From DASVTR01 sp036387475 (lineage in GTDB: Bacteria > Acidobacteriota > Blastocatellia > Pyrinomonadales > Pyrinomonadaceae): 64,000 nt of DNA. The stretch covers positions 228,886-292,885 of the forward strand of contig DASVTR010000026.1 of NCBI GenBank assembly GCA_036387475.1. Direction: 5' to 3'. Shown one piece after another: positions 24,402 to 34,890 of the stretch. The stretch's first letter is position 1. Each line of letters opens with the position of its first letter. Both the position numbers and the translations under genes were made by a program. A model generated the notes under the pieces. That model made no database searches, was not told where the DNA came from, and was given only the letters and a program-made list of their open reading frames with translations.

Positions 24402-26231
24402 ATGTTGAGAAGGATTTTTGTTGTGCCTGCGGCGTCGGCTCTGCTGACGTTCGCGCTGTTAGCCGTCTTCACTTCAGTACAGGTAACGGCGCAGACTGCC
24501 CCGCAGAAGGATGTCGTGATGGTGCTGCCGTTTGAGAACGTCTCGAACCAACCCGCCTACAACTGGGTCGGCGAGAGCTTCGCAGATTCGCTCTCAGAGC
24601 TATTGAGCGTGCCCGAATTGATTGTCGTTTCAAGCGACGAGCGCGAATTGGCTTACCAGCGCGTGCGGCTGCCGCTGACCACCCTGCCCTCGCGCGCAAC
24701 AGCCATCAAGCTGGCCCGCGAAGCGAAGGCGACGATGATTGTGCTCGGCACTTACAATGTGATTCCGGCCAAAGATAATCAACCGGAGATGATTTCGGGC
24801 AGCGCGCGTATCATCCGCATCAACGAAGGCTTGTGGGTCGGCGAGACGATGTTTGACGGTAACTGGGCGCCGCGCGTCTTCGACTTCGGCGAGCCGCTGA
24901 CGCAGTTGCAGAAAATTCAGGGACGCCTCGCCTACGACATCCTCGTCGCGCGAGACAAAGCATTTCCTTTCACGCTCAACGGCCTCATTGAACGCGCTAC
25001 CAAAGTTCCCCAAAAGGCTTTCGAGGCTTACGTCAAAGGCATTCAGACCAACGAAAAAGATAAGCGCGAGAATTACCTGAAGAATGCCATGCGTTTTTAC
25101 GCCGAAGCAAACGCGGGCGCTGTCTACCCGCAGGCGGCCTTCGAGTTGGGCCATCTTTATCTGGGCCAGAACGATTGGAAGAACGCGGCGGAACACTTTT
25201 CCAAAATTCAAAAGTATAGAGAGAACGACTGGAAGCCGACCGAAGATTCCAACAAGGCGCAGCAGAAGAAGAAAGAGCCACTCTACACGGAAGCAGCTTT
25301 TTACGCTGGCTTCGCCTACTGGCGCGAAGGCGATTTGAGCCGCGCGCTGGCCGCGCTCATTCCGCTCACTTCCGAATCGGAAAGGGAAGTGCGACTCGCC
25401 AGCATCTATAACAACGCGGGCGCAATCTCCTTGCAGGGCGCGCGTGAAGAGAAGAAGCCGACGGAGCGCACGGCGCTTTTGACGCAGGCTGCGAGTCTGC
25501 TCTCGCGTGCGGCTCAATCAACGCCGGATGATCCGATGGTGCGCTTCAACTACGCTTACGCGCTCTTTCTGTTAGGCAGATACGCCGAAGCCGCAGAGCA
25601 ACTGCGGCCCGTCATCGCCGCCGACCCGCGCGACGGCCAGGCTTACTTTCTCTTCGCCAAAGCATTAGAGCGCACGGGTCAGGCAGAGCAGGCCACGGCT
25701 GCCGACGATCAGGCGCGTCGCTTTCTACAGTCGTATGCCAAATGGCAGACCGAATGGCAAAAATCTCAGACCGCGCCGCAAGTCTCCTTGCGTCTCAGCC
25801 AGGTCTTCAACCGGACAGATTATTTTCAGGGCGTTCGCGCTACGGTCGTCGCTGCCAACTCAGACCCCGGCGCAAACGAGCAGGACTTGCTCTTGAAGGC
25901 GCGCGAGTTCTATCAGGCCGGACGCGATGACGAAGCATTGCTTGAGTTGCGCCGCGTGCTGACCATCGAGCCGATGAACGCCGAGGCTTATCTGCTCAAG
26001 GGGCGCATCTACATCCGTCGCGGCGATCAGGAGACGGCCATCAGCGCCCTCAAGACGGCCCTCTTCTGGGATGCCAAGCTGATCGACGGACACATTCTGC
26101 TGGGCCGCATCTTTCTCGACCGCAACGACCGGGCGCAGGCCATGACCTACGCGCGCTCCGCCATGCAGATTGACCCCAATAATCAAGAAGCCATCGGCCT
26201 TCAACGTCAGGTCGAAATGGGCGGCAAATAA
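24402..26231 (+). CDS. Secreted TPR-repeat protein with an N-terminal FlgO/CsgG-like domain
   Basis: The 609-residue protein has a signal peptide (MLRRIFVVPAASALLTFALL, cleavage near VTAQ). Residues 35-150 (DVVMVLPFENVSNQPAYNWV...GESFADSLSELLS) resemble the nucleotide-free P-loop-like fold of FlgO and TolB-N/CsgG proteins, and the rest is a row of TPR units: YPQAAFELGHLYLGQNDWKN, MVRFNYAYALFLLGRYAEAA, DGQAYFLFAKALERTGQAEQ and NAEAYLLKGRIYIRRGDQET. It is probably an envelope scaffold for protein assembly. AAGGA lies 8 bp before ATG 24402; a longer frame from 24354 lacks support. A terminator hairpin follows at 26245. Confidence 0.8.
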   Translation: MLRRIFVVPAASALLTFALLAVFTSVQVTAQTAPQKDVVMVLPFENVSNQPAYNWVGESFADSLSELLSVPELIVVSSDERELAYQRVRLPLTTLPSRATAIKLAREAKATMIVLGTYNVIPAKDNQPEMISGSARIIRINEGLWVGETMFDGNWAPRVFDFGEPLTQLQKIQGRLAYDILVARDKAFPFTLNGLIERATKVPQKAFEAYVKGIQTNEKDKRENYLKNAMRFYAEANAGAVYPQAAFELGHLYLGQNDWKNAAEHFSKIQKYRENDWKPTEDSNKAQQKKKEPLYTEAAFYAGFAYWREGDLSRALAALIPLTSESEREVRLASIYNNAGAISLQGAREEKKPTERTALLTQAASLLSRAAQSTPDDPMVRFNYAYALFLLGRYAEAAEQLRPVIAADPRDGQAYFLFAKALERTGQAEQATAADDQARRFLQSYAKWQTEWQKSQTAPQVSLRLSQVFNRTDYFQGVRATVVAANSDPGANEQDLLLKAREFYQAGRDDEALLELRRVLTIEPMNAEAYLLKGRIYIRRGDQETAISALKTALFWDAKLIDGHILLGRIFLDRNDRAQAMTYARSAMQIDPNNQEAIGLQRQVEMGGK

Positions 26232-26244
26232 GCTCAAAGCAAAT

Positions 26245-26282
26245 AGGTGAAGGCTGTGCGCGTGAGAGCATAGCCTTCACCT
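26245..26282 (+). terminator. Terminator behind the TPR gene
   Basis: AGGTGAAGGCT (26245-26255) pairs with AGCCTTCACCT (26272-26282) around a 16-nt loop, 14 bp after the stop codon. Confidence 0.75.
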
Positions 26283-26333
26283 TAAATAGTTCGTCCCTGC
26301 TTTTTCATCAATAATCTTTGGAGATGAAACAAA

Positions 26334-26855
26334 ATGTCCGCGCCCGTTCAGGATCAGCAGACCGTCACTCCTCAGGGAGAGCAGACGCAAGTGTTGCCCG
26401 CCGGAGTTTCATTTCATGATGTTGTGACGCACGTGGACGACCGTGGAACGATTTGCGAGCTTTTCGACCCGCGCTGGGGATGGCATCCTGACCCGCTCGT
26501 CTTTGCCTACAGCTTCACGATTCGTCCCGGAATGATTAAGGGCTGGGGAGTGCATAAGGAGCACGAAGACCGCTATTTCATCTTGCAGGGCGAGATGGAG
26601 GTGGTCTTGTACGACGAGCGTGCAGATTCGCCGACCTACGGCCTTGTCGCCAAAATCGTCATGTCGGAATACCGTCGGCGCTTGATGAACATTCCCGCAG
26701 GCGTTTGGCACGCTGACAGAAATCTCGGCAGTAAAGACGTGGTCGTCGTCAACTTTCCAACCATTCAGTATGACCACACGAAGCCGGATAAGTGCCGGCT
26801 GCCTCTGGACACAGATCACATCCCGCACAAGTTTGACAACCCGCGCGGCTGGTGA
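26334..26855 (+). CDS. dTDP-4-dehydrorhamnose 3,5-epimerase-like cupin
   Basis: The 173-residue protein matches the RmlC/WbbL-type cupin epimerases: VVTHVDDRGTICELFDPRW at the start, IKGWGVHKEHEDRYFILQGEMEVVL with the conserved His, and RRRLMNIPAGVWHADRN. RmlC isomerises dTDP-4-keto-6-deoxyglucose during rhamnose synthesis. The protein is slightly shorter than RmlC proper (about 180-185), and the usual rmlA, rmlB and rmlD are absent here, so it may act on another nucleotide sugar. Its stop codon overlaps the GTG start of the glycosyltransferase gene, which argues for a joint surface polysaccharide role. Confidence 0.8.
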   Translation: MSAPVQDQQTVTPQGEQTQVLPAGVSFHDVVTHVDDRGTICELFDPRWGWHPDPLVFAYSFTIRPGMIKGWGVHKEHEDRYFILQGEMEVVLYDERADSPTYGLVAKIVMSEYRRRLMNIPAGVWHADRNLGSKDVVVVNFPTIQYDHTKPDKCRLPLDTDHIPHKFDNPRGW

Positions 26856-27970
26856 GCGAGGCTATGACGGTGACGGCCACAGACGCGCCGCGCTTCACCA
26901 TTCTGCTTCCGACGCACAATCGCGCAGACGTGTTGCCTTACAGTGTCCGCTCCGTGCTCTATCAAACCGTTCAGGATTTTGAACTGCTCATCGTCGGCGA
27001 CGGATGCACGGACGAGACTGCTGAGGTCGTCCGTAGTTTCGACGATGCTCGCATACGCTGGTTCGACCTTCCCAAAGCTCCGCACTTCGGTTATGCGAAT
27101 CGCAACGTGGCTCTGCGCGAGGCGAGAGGCGCGCTCGTCGCTTTCATGGCCCACGACGATCTCTGGCTGCCAGATCATCTTCAATTGCTGGCCGCTGCCT
27201 TCGACGCCGAAGACGTTGAACTTGCTTACAGCCGACCGTTATGGGTGATTCCCAAGGGCATGATTGCGCCAAGCAGTTTTAATTTGCATCAAGCGGAAAC
27301 GCTTCATGTGTTTCTCTCAAGAAGACGAAATCACATCCCCGCGGGATGCGTCGTGCATCGCCGCGAATGTTTTGAAAAATACGGTTACTGGAACGACCAA
27401 CTAAGCGGCAGCGGCGATTGGGATATGTGGGCACGCATCATCGAAGGCGGCGGACGCCGGAATTTCTCTTATGTGACGGAATCCACCTGCCTGCACTTTC
27501 GCGCCAACTGGCGGACTGAAGCCACCACGGGCCAACCGCAGTTGCTTGTCTGGAAGATGCTGCACGCGATTGACGGATTCATGCCCGAAGCTTTGAGCTT
27601 TCCGGTAACGGATGGCGAAACAGAGCAGGAGGCTTGCTGGAAATTGTTAAGCGCTGATTCAGAAGAATGGACGAAACGGCTTCGTGCCGCCGTTCATCAA
27701 GTGCTCGATAGGCGAGTTGCTCAAAGCGACGAGTTGATGCTTGAGATAATCAGGCGGACGAAATCAAATGAAGCTGAAACCGCGAGGCTGGTTGAATCTT
27801 TCGCGCAGATGGAGAGCTTGCGCGAGCTAACGACGGAAATCGAGCACGCCCGCTCTTCCTTCGGTTGGAAACTGGTTCACGGGCTGCGTGCGCTCAAAAG
27901 CCGCACGCTGCCACCCGGCACGCGGCGCGAGCGCGCATGGCTACGCATACAGAAGAACCTGCTCAGGTAA
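26852..27970 (+). CDS. Family 2 glycosyltransferase
   Basis: The 372-residue enzyme shows a GT-A fold N-terminus: FTILLPTHNRADVLPYSVRS, IVGDGCTDET for the UDP-sugar site, and the DxD-like MAHDDLW. The second acidic motif GDWDMWARI lies near residue 190. It should transfer a sugar from a nucleotide donor to a growing surface glycan. Its GTG start overlaps the epimerase stop (GTGA), a sign of translational coupling; an alternative ATG lies 12 bp further. The last 100 residues are helical and Arg-rich (TRRERAWLRIQKNLL) and may contact the membrane. Confidence 0.85.
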   Translation: MSEAMTVTATDAPRFTILLPTHNRADVLPYSVRSVLYQTVQDFELLIVGDGCTDETAEVVRSFDDARIRWFDLPKAPHFGYANRNVALREARGALVAFMAHDDLWLPDHLQLLAAAFDAEDVELAYSRPLWVIPKGMIAPSSFNLHQAETLHVFLSRRRNHIPAGCVVHRRECFEKYGYWNDQLSGSGDWDMWARIIEGGGRRNFSYVTESTCLHFRANWRTEATTGQPQLLVWKMLHAIDGFMPEALSFPVTDGETEQEACWKLLSADSEEWTKRLRAAVHQVLDRRVAQSDELMLEIIRRTKSNEAETARLVESFAQMESLRELTTEIEHARSSFGWKLVHGLRALKSRTLPPGTRRERAWLRIQKNLLR

Positions 27971-28071
27971 AATTGGAACTTCTCTCTTTTTACTTTCCTT
28001 GCTTGTGCTAAAATGCGGCTCTTTCAAGGGCGCTGGGCTTTCGGGCTTTTATTCATCCGAAAGCGAACATC

Positions 28072-28356
28072 ATGTCTTCAACGTTTGTCATGGCAAGCCT
28101 GATAGCGGGACTGTTGTTGATTGCCGCAGCGGTTTACGTCATCATGCTCTCGCGGCATCACAAGGCGGCGACGGGCGAGCTTGAATTGGTCGGGGCGCTG
28201 GCCTCTGTCGAAACCGCGCTTGAGCCGGAAGGCGCTGTGCTGGTGCACGGAGAGTTGTGGCGCGCGCGTTCACGCACAGGGGCTGGCATCGAGCGCGGCT
28301 CGCGCGTGCGCGTCGTCGGAGCGAGCGCGCACCTGCTCGAAGTCGAGCCACTCTGA
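28072..28356 (+). CDS. Short NfeD-like membrane protein
   Basis: The 94-residue product has one N-terminal transmembrane helix (FVMASLIAGLLLIAAAVYVI) and an OB-fold of the NfeD C-terminal type: GALASVETALEPEGAVLVHG, ELWRARSRTGAGIERGSRVRVVG and HLLEVEPL. NfeD C-terminal domains accompany SPFH/stomatin proteins in membrane microdomain complexes. The closest SPFH gene in this window is far away (46.2 kb), so no operon partner is visible. It is close to the next small membrane-protein gene. Confidence 0.75.
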   Translation: MSSTFVMASLIAGLLLIAAAVYVIMLSRHHKAATGELELVGALASVETALEPEGAVLVHGELWRARSRTGAGIERGSRVRVVGASAHLLEVEPL

Positions 28357-28410
28357 TGAATTATTCTGGCGTCCAATCTCCGGCCACAGGCCGGAAGGGC
28401 AACCAAGTTC

Positions 28411-28620
28411 ATGGCGACCGATACACAAAAGTATGCAGCCGAAAGGGAGACGCGCCACTCCGCGCTGACCGAATTTCAGCGCGATGAGCGGCGTCCAGCC
28501 GTGCTGCTGCTCACGCTTCTCGTCGTCGCCGCCATCTTTTTCGCCCTCGGTATTATGGTCGGACGCTGGACGACCCAGCCGAAGCCGACACAGACCATCT
28601 CGCCCACCGTCAGGCCCTAA
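28411..28620 (+). CDS. Small single-pass membrane protein
   Basis: The 69-residue product is polar for 28 residues, then has one transmembrane segment (AVLLLTLLVVAAIFFALGIM) and a short Pro/Thr tail. No family is recognised. It follows the NfeD-like gene by 54 bp on the same strand and may be co-transcribed. GGAAGG lies about 13 bp upstream of the ATG. Confidence 0.55.
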   Translation: MATDTQKYAAERETRHSALTEFQRDERRPAVLLLTLLVVAAIFFALGIMVGRWTTQPKPTQTISPTVRP

Positions 28621-29247
28621 ACTTCTCCTGACATCAAAGCGCCACGCGCTTAATAATCACACCCGAAGCTGGCACTCTTACTTGTCACCGTGTTGCCTCG
28701 GTCTCCATGTCTCAGAAGCGGTGTCTCCGCGTCTCGCCAGAGCATCTCTAACGCCTAATCCATCCTTCTTTCCAGAAAAGAAATTTCTGTGGCACGCGAC
28801 GTGCTCTATCTTTTGTCGGCAAGCACGAAGCAGTAACCGTGACCCCGCCGCCAACACTTCTCTGAGCGCCGCCTGCCGCTGCGCCAGCCGCCCGCCGAGC
28901 GATCCTTCAGTTAAACTTTCCGAAACGAGAACCCGGTCCAAAAGGCCGGGTTCGCCCTCTTTTACACGCCTTTTTAGCAAAACAACGGAAAACCAAGCTC
29001 CCTTCGTCAATCTTTGCCAACCGCCGAGAAAGCCTCAGCAATACAACCGCCTGACGGCATGCGACGAAATTTGTCACTTTCATAGTGACGTTTTCTGTCG
29101 AATACTGCCCTCCGGTAAACGATTTGCGACATTGAAACCGAGAAAAAGGGGCTTGGCTTGCGAAGCCGATAAATTTCTTGCCTCATTTCTTTAACCGCCC
29201 GACTCAAGGCTTCTGACTCCCCCTTTTTCTTTGCTACACTCAAGCGT
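28621..29247. other. 627-bp intergenic region before lnt
   Basis: A 236-codon plus-strand frame and a 110-codon minus-strand frame cross it, but neither has a ribosome site or family-like sequence, and both run through a terminator hairpin. Loose 8-nt repeats of the GAGAC type lie at 28690-28745. A small dyad GTCACT-TTCAT-AGTGAC lies at 29073-29089. Confidence 0.5.
28929..28960 (+). terminator. Rho-independent terminator
   Basis: GAACCCGG (28929-28936) and CCGGGTTC (28946-28953), loop 9 nt, followed by GCCCTCTTTT. It ends plus-strand transcription about 310 bp after the small membrane-protein gene and before lnt. Confidence 0.7.
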
Positions 29248-30915
29248 ATGCAGGAGGCTTTGTCGCTTGATGCTCCGGTTCGCTGGCGCTGGTTGAAGAA
29301 ATTGGGCGAGCGCGCACGCGCGTGCGCTCCGACGCGCGTCGAGGCGGCGCTCTCTGCGCTCTCTGCATTACTGCTCATCTTCTCATTTCCAGACTTCAAT
29401 CTCTGGCCGCTCGCGTGGGTGGCGCTCGTGCCTCTGTTTCTGGCAATCGCGCGCAACCCTGGGCGCGGGCGGGCGTTTCTCACGGGCTGGCTGATGGGGA
29501 CGCTCTTTTTTTACGGCTCCTGCTATTGGCTGACGCACGCAGCGGTGCGCTATGGCGGCATCCCTTCCTGGATAGCATTCCTTCTGCTTGTACCTGGCGC
29601 ACTCATTGTCGGACTCTTTCCGGGGCTGTGCGCTTGGCTTCTGGCGCGTGCGCTCATGCGTTGGGGCGTGCGTGCGTTGTTCGCTGCGCCCTTGTTCTGG
29701 GTGGCGCTCGAATGGGTGCGGCTCGGCGTGACGGGCCAACTATGGAACGCCATCGGCTACTCGCAAGCCTACGTGCCGGGGTTGATTCAAACAGCACGCT
29801 GGGGCGGCGTCTACGCGGTCGGCTTCCTGATTGTGACGATGAATGCGGCGCTCGCTCATCTGCTTCTGCGCAGAAGCAAGCGCACTTTGATAATGACGTT
29901 TATCGTTACGGCTCTCATCGCGCTCGTCTTAGCGGGAGCGCATCTTGAGGCGAAGTCGGAGATGAGTGCCAACTTAAGCGAAGAAACGACGGCGGTGATA
30001 ATCGCATTGCAGCCGAACGTTCCGATGGACCCGGTTGAATCAATGGTGGAGATGGCGGCGCTCATCGAACGGCATCGAAGCTTGAGCGAGGCGGCGCTCT
30101 ACGAGTGGGAGAAGTCGCAGCCGCTGGGCCAACGCCCAATAGTTGCGCGCGTCGTCATCTGGCCTGAGTCGCCGATGCGCTTCGCTTACGCGCGCGATTC
30201 CGAGTTTCGTGAATTCGTCGGCCAGTTCGCAATGAAGAATCGCACGTCCGTCATCTTTAATTCGCAGGAGCCTGCGCCCGGTGACGGCAGTTATAACGCG
30301 GCGGTGATGGTGAATGAAGAGGGCCGTCTCGTCGCGCAGTATGATAAGATTCGCTTGCTGCCGTTTGGCGAGTATGTGCCGCTGCCGCGTTGGTTGCCGG
30401 GAGTCAGTTTGATTCCAGTGCTGGTCGGGGATTTCACGCCGGGCGTGGATTACCCTCTGATGCCGTTGGGCCAAACGCGCGCGGGCGTCTTTATCTGTTT
30501 CGAGTCGGCCTTTCCATCTATCGCGCGCAGGTTTGCGCAGGATGGAGCGGACGTGTTGGTTAATATCTCGAACGACGGCTATCTGGGAGAGACGCCCGTG
30601 ATGCGGCAGCACCTGGCGAACGCTGTCTTTCGCGCCGTCGAGAATGCGCGACCCGTAGTGCGCGTGACGAACACGGGCATCACCGCGTTTATCACTTCGC
30701 GCGGCGAAGTGAGGGATACGACCGCTGGCTTTCAAACGGCGACGCGCACGTGGGAGGTCAAGCGCGCAAACGTGGGCCAGACTTTCTACACGCGACGCGG
30801 CGACCTCTTCGTCGGGACATGCGCCGTCATCACGTTGCTGATATTTGGAATGAGTTTGAGAAAGCAGAATTCAGAAGCCAGGAGTCAGGAGTCAGAAGAA
30901 ATGAAAATCAAATAA
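29248..30915 (+). CDS. lnt: Apolipoprotein N-acyltransferase
   Basis: The 555-residue inner-membrane enzyme N-acylates the terminal Cys of lipoproteins, the last step of their maturation. Several N-terminal transmembrane helices (residues 35-225) precede the nitrilase-like domain. The catalytic Glu lies in VIWPESPMRF, Lys in YDKIRLLPFGEYVPLP and Cys in AGVFICFESAFP, so the E-K-C triad is complete. The C-terminal RKQNSEARSQESEEMKIK is foreign to the family: it is encoded by heptamer-repeat copy 6 and nearly duplicates the MazG tail. The N-terminus is longer than in E. coli Lnt by about 30 residues (PVRWRWLKKLGERARACAPT). Confidence 0.93.
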   Translation: MQEALSLDAPVRWRWLKKLGERARACAPTRVEAALSALSALLLIFSFPDFNLWPLAWVALVPLFLAIARNPGRGRAFLTGWLMGTLFFYGSCYWLTHAAVRYGGIPSWIAFLLLVPGALIVGLFPGLCAWLLARALMRWGVRALFAAPLFWVALEWVRLGVTGQLWNAIGYSQAYVPGLIQTARWGGVYAVGFLIVTMNAALAHLLLRRSKRTLIMTFIVTALIALVLAGAHLEAKSEMSANLSEETTAVIIALQPNVPMDPVESMVEMAALIERHRSLSEAALYEWEKSQPLGQRPIVARVVIWPESPMRFAYARDSEFREFVGQFAMKNRTSVIFNSQEPAPGDGSYNAAVMVNEEGRLVAQYDKIRLLPFGEYVPLPRWLPGVSLIPVLVGDFTPGVDYPLMPLGQTRAGVFICFESAFPSIARRFAQDGADVLVNISNDGYLGETPVMRQHLANAVFRAVENARPVVRVTNTGITAFITSRGEVRDTTAGFQTATRTWEVKRANVGQTFYTRRGDLFVGTCAVITLLIFGMSLRKQNSEARSQESEEMKIK

Positions 30916-30969
30916 CAGCGGGTTGCCGCCTTATCTTCTGGCTTCTGGATTTCGACTCCTGACTTCTGC
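30864..30969. repeat. Heptanucleotide-repeat palindromic spacer, copy 6 (CAGGAGT family, inverted)
   Basis: It reads CAGAATTCAGAAGCCAGGAG on the left and CTTCTGGCTTCTGGATTTCG on the right. The minus-strand loop ATAAGGCGGCAACCCGCTGT is the best example of the shared core. The first 50 bp encode the C-terminus of Lnt; the last base lies one before the ribosome site of prfB. Confidence 0.85.
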
Positions 30970-30978
30970 GGAGGGATT

Positions 30979-32095
<1,117 letters not shown>

Positions 32096-32100
32096 TAGAG

Positions 32101-32200
32101 CAGGATTCAGGAGTCAGAATTCAGAAGCCAGTTAGATAAGGTTGAAACCCACTTCTTCTGATTTTCTTTTTATTCTGACTCCTGACTTCTGACTCCTGAA
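32101..32200. repeat. Heptanucleotide-repeat palindromic spacer, copy 7 (CAGGAGT family)
   Basis: Left arm CAGGATTCAGGAGTCAGAAT; core ATAAGGTTGAAACCCACTTC; right arm TTCTGACTCCTGACTTCTGA. Its end CTCCTGAAGGAG overlaps the ribosome site of ftsK. Confidence 0.85.
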
Positions 32201-32209
32201 GGAGTGTTT

Positions 32210-34813
32210 ATGGCAACAACACAGACGGATGCGCGGGCTAAAGCGGCAGCGCCAAAGAATACGCGGCGAAACGAGATTATAGCAATCGTGCTCGGCGCGC
32301 TCGGCCTTCTCTTTGCGCTGTGCCTGCTCTCATACAATCCGAACGATCCGTCCTGGAACGCCTTCGGACAAGACCGCGTGCGTAATCTAGTCGGGCCGTT
32401 TGGCGCGTGGGTCGCCGCCAGCCTCTTTCAGTTCGTCGGCCTGGCTGCTTACCTGATGCCGGTCTTGCTGCTCGCCGCCGCGTGGCGTCGCTTTCGCACG
32501 CGCCGCATACGCGCTCCGCTCTCGCGCGTCATCGGCCTTGTGACGCTCCTGCTGGCGGCGTCTGCGCTGCTCTCGCTGTCTGGAATGCCTCCGCGTTTTG
32601 ACGGTAGCGTTCAACCGGGCGGAATGATGGGAACGCTTATCGCTCAAATAGCTGCGAGCGCTTTGAACACCGTCGGCGCAATTGTCTTACTGTCGGCAAT
32701 TGCTGCCGTCGGCCTGCTGCTCGCCACCAACTTTTCTTTCGTCCGCGCTTACGAGCGCACGCTCTCGCTGTTTGGCGATCGCTTTGTTTTCTTTCGCACC
32801 CTGCCGGAAAGATTGCGTGCGTGGCGTGCTGCCCGGCTTGAACGCGCGCGTGCGCGGATGGAAGCGCGCGGTGCTGCCCGCGCTGAACGCGATGCCATTC
32901 GTGAAGAGGAACAAAAATCAAGAGAACTAACGGGAGCAGAGCGTGTCGCAGAGTTTATGCGCGAAAGCGTCACGAGCGGCGAAGCAGACAACTCTGCCAT
33001 CGCCGCCATCCGTCGCGCAGGCAGTGGACTTGAGCCGACGGTTCAATCTGCATTTGAGAAGAGTAAGGAAGTAGAAGTCGCGGCTTCGGCTGCGTCCCTT
33101 TCATCGCCCGGCGCGGTTGTTGAGGAAAGCGCTGCGATGTTAGAGAAAGTTGTGCCAGCAAGTCGCTCGACCGCCGCTGCCGCCGCACGTGCCAGAGATA
33201 CGGCGGCAGACGAAGCTGCCGCGATCGAAGCGATGGTTAGCACGGCCTCCGTCGTTCGCACTGAGACAGAGGAACACGAGCGCAAGGCTTCGCGCGCCGC
33301 CGCAGAGCAGGCACGCCGCGCGGCGGTCGCCGCCGCTGCGCTCAGCAACTACAAACTGCCCGACGTAGAATTCTTATCCGAAGCGCCGCCCCGCAGTGAA
33401 CAGGCCAACGAAGAACTCTATCAACTCGCCACGCGCGTCGCTGAAAAATGCAAGGAGTTCAACGTCACCGGCAAGATAGAATTTATCTGTCCCGGCCCAG
33501 TGGTGACGACTTATGAATTCAAGCCTGACCCCGGCGTCAAATACTCGCGCGTCACCGGCCTCGTTGATGATCTCTGCCTCGCGCTCAAGGCCGAGTCCAT
33601 ACGCATTGACCGCGTTCCCGGCAAGGCTCACGTCGGCATCGAAGTGCCGAATCCGCAACGCGAGACGATTCGCCTGCGCGAGGTTGTCGAATCGCGTGCC
33701 TTTCGTGAATCAACTTCAAAGCTGACGATTGCTTTGGGCAAGACGATTGACGGCCTCAACTACGTCGCAGACTTAGCCAAGATGCCGCACCTCTTAATCG
33801 CCGGTGCTACGGGAGCGGGCAAGTCCGTCGGCGTCAATTCTCTAATCGTCTCTATTCTCTATAAAGCGCGGCCCGACGAAGTTAAATTTATTCTCATTGA
33901 CCCCAAGCGCCTCGAACTCGGTCTCTACGATGAAATCCCGCATCTGGCGACGCCGATTATCACAGACCCGAAGCCCGCTGCCCGTTCCTTAAAGTGGGCG
34001 GTCGGAGAGATGGAGCGTCGCTACAAGGTGCTGGCCGGATGGGGCGTGCGTAATATCGACGGCTTCAACACGGAGGTAGAACGCCGCAACTTTGCTAAAG
34101 ACTTTGACGAGTCGAACGAGCCGCACAAGCGTCTGCCCTACATCGTCATCATCATTGACGAGTTGGCAGACTTGATGATGGTCTCCGGCCATGAAGTCGA
34201 AGAATCCATCACACGCCTTGCGCAGATGGCGCGCGCCGTCGGCATACATCTAGTGCTGGCGACGCAGCGCCCCTCTGTTGATGTCATAACGGGTCTCATC
34301 AAGGCCAACTTTCCTTCGCGTATCTCCTTCCGCGTCTCCTCGAAGGTTGACTCGCGCACTATCATCGACTCGAACGGAGCAGAGCAGCTTCTCGGTCGCG
34401 GCGACATGCTCTTTTTGCCGCCCGGAACATCGCGCCTAGTCCGCGTCCACGGCGCTTATCTGGACGAGACCGAGATTAACCGTATCGTCAAACACATCAA
34501 GGCGCAGGGTGAGCCTTCCTACGACGAGACGATTACGCAGAGCGAAGAAGAGGCTCTGGGGCTTGACGGCGCAGGCGGCGAACGCGACGAGGTATTCGAG
34601 GACGCCCTGCGCATCTGTGTCGAGATGAAACGCGCCTCGACCTCCGTGCTGCAAAGACGCCTGCGCATCGGCTACGGTCGCGCCGCCGCCATCCTCGACA
34701 TGATGGAGCGCGAAGGCTTCATAGGCCAGGCCGACGGCGCACGACCCCGCCCAATCCTCAGCCGCGCCTATGAAACCGTCGCTGACTGGGACGGGCAAAA
34801 CGAGCAAGGATGA
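32210..34813 (+). CDS. ftsK: DNA translocase FtsK/SpoIIIE
   Basis: The 867-residue motor pumps chromosomal DNA through the division septum. The N-terminus has four transmembrane helices (residues 20-175), a charged linker with long Ala-rich coiled segments follows (175-395), and then the motor: the alpha domain, Walker A GATGAGKSVGVNSL (about residue 535), Walker B YIVIIIDELADLMM and LATQRPSVDVITG. The C-terminal gamma domain (DEVFEDALRICVEMKRASTS to MMEREGFIG) reads KOPS-like polarity sites. ATG 32210 is preferred over the in-frame GTG 32204 because AAGGAG stands 5 bp before it. Length and domain order are standard. Confidence 0.95.
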   Translation: MATTQTDARAKAAAPKNTRRNEIIAIVLGALGLLFALCLLSYNPNDPSWNAFGQDRVRNLVGPFGAWVAASLFQFVGLAAYLMPVLLLAAAWRRFRTRRIRAPLSRVIGLVTLLLAASALLSLSGMPPRFDGSVQPGGMMGTLIAQIAASALNTVGAIVLLSAIAAVGLLLATNFSFVRAYERTLSLFGDRFVFFRTLPERLRAWRAARLERARARMEARGAARAERDAIREEEQKSRELTGAERVAEFMRESVTSGEADNSAIAAIRRAGSGLEPTVQSAFEKSKEVEVAASAASLSSPGAVVEESAAMLEKVVPASRSTAAAAARARDTAADEAAAIEAMVSTASVVRTETEEHERKASRAAAEQARRAAVAAAALSNYKLPDVEFLSEAPPRSEQANEELYQLATRVAEKCKEFNVTGKIEFICPGPVVTTYEFKPDPGVKYSRVTGLVDDLCLALKAESIRIDRVPGKAHVGIEVPNPQRETIRLREVVESRAFRESTSKLTIALGKTIDGLNYVADLAKMPHLLIAGATGAGKSVGVNSLIVSILYKARPDEVKFILIDPKRLELGLYDEIPHLATPIITDPKPAARSLKWAVGEMERRYKVLAGWGVRNIDGFNTEVERRNFAKDFDESNEPHKRLPYIVIIIDELADLMMVSGHEVEESITRLAQMARAVGIHLVLATQRPSVDVITGLIKANFPSRISFRVSSKVDSRTIIDSNGAEQLLGRGDMLFLPPGTSRLVRVHGAYLDETEINRIVKHIKAQGEPSYDETITQSEEEALGLDGAGGERDEVFEDALRICVEMKRASTSVLQRRLRIGYGRAAAILDMMEREGFIGQADGARPRPILSRAYETVADWDGQNEQG

Positions 34814-34890
34814 GGTAGGAACGCCGCAACGATGAATAAAAGACAAGCTCTAAATAGTTCATCCTTCATCGTTCCGACTTCATCGTTTGG
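34805..34890. repeat. Heptanucleotide-repeat palindromic spacer, copy 8
   Basis: Left arm GGATGAGGTAGGAACG; right arm heptads TTCATCC TTCATCG TTCCGAC TTCATCG. The arms are complementary, and the family is the same as copy 9 at 57.2 kb (shared GGAACGATGAAT and AAAGAC). It begins inside the last codons of ftsK. Confidence 0.7.

Noticed and set aside
28484..29194. 236-codon plus-strand open frame after the small membrane-protein gene
   Set aside because: No ribosome site, Ser/Arg-rich random-looking sequence, overlaps the end of a better gene and runs through a terminator hairpin.
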